DNA of 64,000 nt from positions 1 through 64,000 of the forward strand of contig NZ_UWPJ01000016.1 of the NCBI RefSeq assembly GCF_900606115.1, given 5' to 3'. Below the pieces are notes generated by a model. It was not told the origin of the DNA. It was given only the letters and a program-made list of their open reading frames with translations, and made no database searches. The translations under genes were made by a program, and so were the position numbers. Origin of the DNA: Pigmentiphaga humi (GTDB lineage: Bacteria > Pseudomonadota > Gammaproteobacteria > Burkholderiales > Burkholderiaceae_B). Below are positions 63,975-64,000 of this stretch, in pieces; the first letter of the stretch is position 1; the number at the start of each line of letters is the position of its first letter.

Positions 63975-64000
63975 ACTTCACCAGCGAATAGCCCGGCATC
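63973..64000 (-). CDS. 3' end of a probable ABC substrate-binding protein gene (cut by window edge)
   Basis: Only the last nine codons are visible, reading about MPGYSLVK before TAG. A short hydrophobic/Lys end of this type is common in NitT/TauT periplasmic binding proteins, and the position just upstream of the ATPase gene on the same strand fits. The identification rests on context and is tentative. Confidence 0.4.

Overview
The window is high-GC DNA (roughly two thirds G+C) from a betaproteobacterium of the Alcaligenaceae, most likely a Bordetella close to B. bronchiseptica. The main reasons are seven orphan Bug-type (tripartite tricarboxylate receptor) periplasmic binding proteins without membrane partners, many LysR and IclR regulators beside small catabolic cassettes, a 482-residue KatA-type catalase, and the pssA-leuA pair. 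The species is inferred from gene content and style, not from a database match. No insertion sequence, prophage, CRISPR array, tRNA or rRNA was seen.

Layout. 0.1-4 kb: phoU, rpiA, and a UDP-xylose synthase with an exostosin-like glycosyltransferase, all on the minus strand. 4-10 kb: an amidohydrolase/Bug/cupin cassette with a divergent LysR, then a VOC protein/IclR/Bug cassette. 10-16.5 kb: AidB-like acyl-CoA dehydrogenase, RmuC, group II truncated haemoglobin, and a YbbP-like ABC permease. 16.7-25.6 kb: a BMP-type nucleoside ABC importer whose binding protein is separated from its two permeases and ATPase by two plus-strand genes, katA and a penicillin-acylase-family enzyme. 25.7-29.3 kb: an orphan DesK/NarX-type histidine kinase, a Sel1-like exported protein and a LysR. 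29.4-32.1 kb: rpsO-pnp. 32-40 kb: a branched-chain-amino-acid-type binding protein, a lipoprotein, a secreted alpha/beta hydrolase, a Bug/2-oxoglutarate-type oxygenase/DUF1330 cassette with a divergent LysR, a periplasmic cupin and a class II aldolase. 40-48.5 kb: three Bug proteins, LysR, IclR, a fumarylacetoacetate hydrolase-family enzyme, a PKHD hydroxylase and an FMN alpha-hydroxy-acid oxidase. 48.5-53 kb: EptA phosphoethanolamine transferase plus a PAP2 phosphatase, divergent from an OmpR-type two-component system. 53-55.3 kb: leuA and pssA. 55.4-64 kb: an aromatic-compound-like region with LysR, Bug, a Rieske oxygenase, an NmrA-like protein, a flavin monooxygenase and a NitT/TauT-type ABC importer cut by the window edge.

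How the genes fit together. Most accessory cassettes share one plan: a periplasmic ligand-binding protein, one or two enzymes of small organic acid or aromatic metabolism, and a regulator next door with a palindromic site in the shared promoter. The core genes (rpiA, rpsO-pnp, leuA-pssA, katA) are interspersed. The main unexplained structure is a dispersed palindromic DNA element of about 75 bp, with seven copies plus one partial. Nearly all copies sit immediately after the stop codon of a minus-strand gene, and one has become the N-terminal coding sequence of an ABC permease. I see no clear new defence or mobile system in this window.
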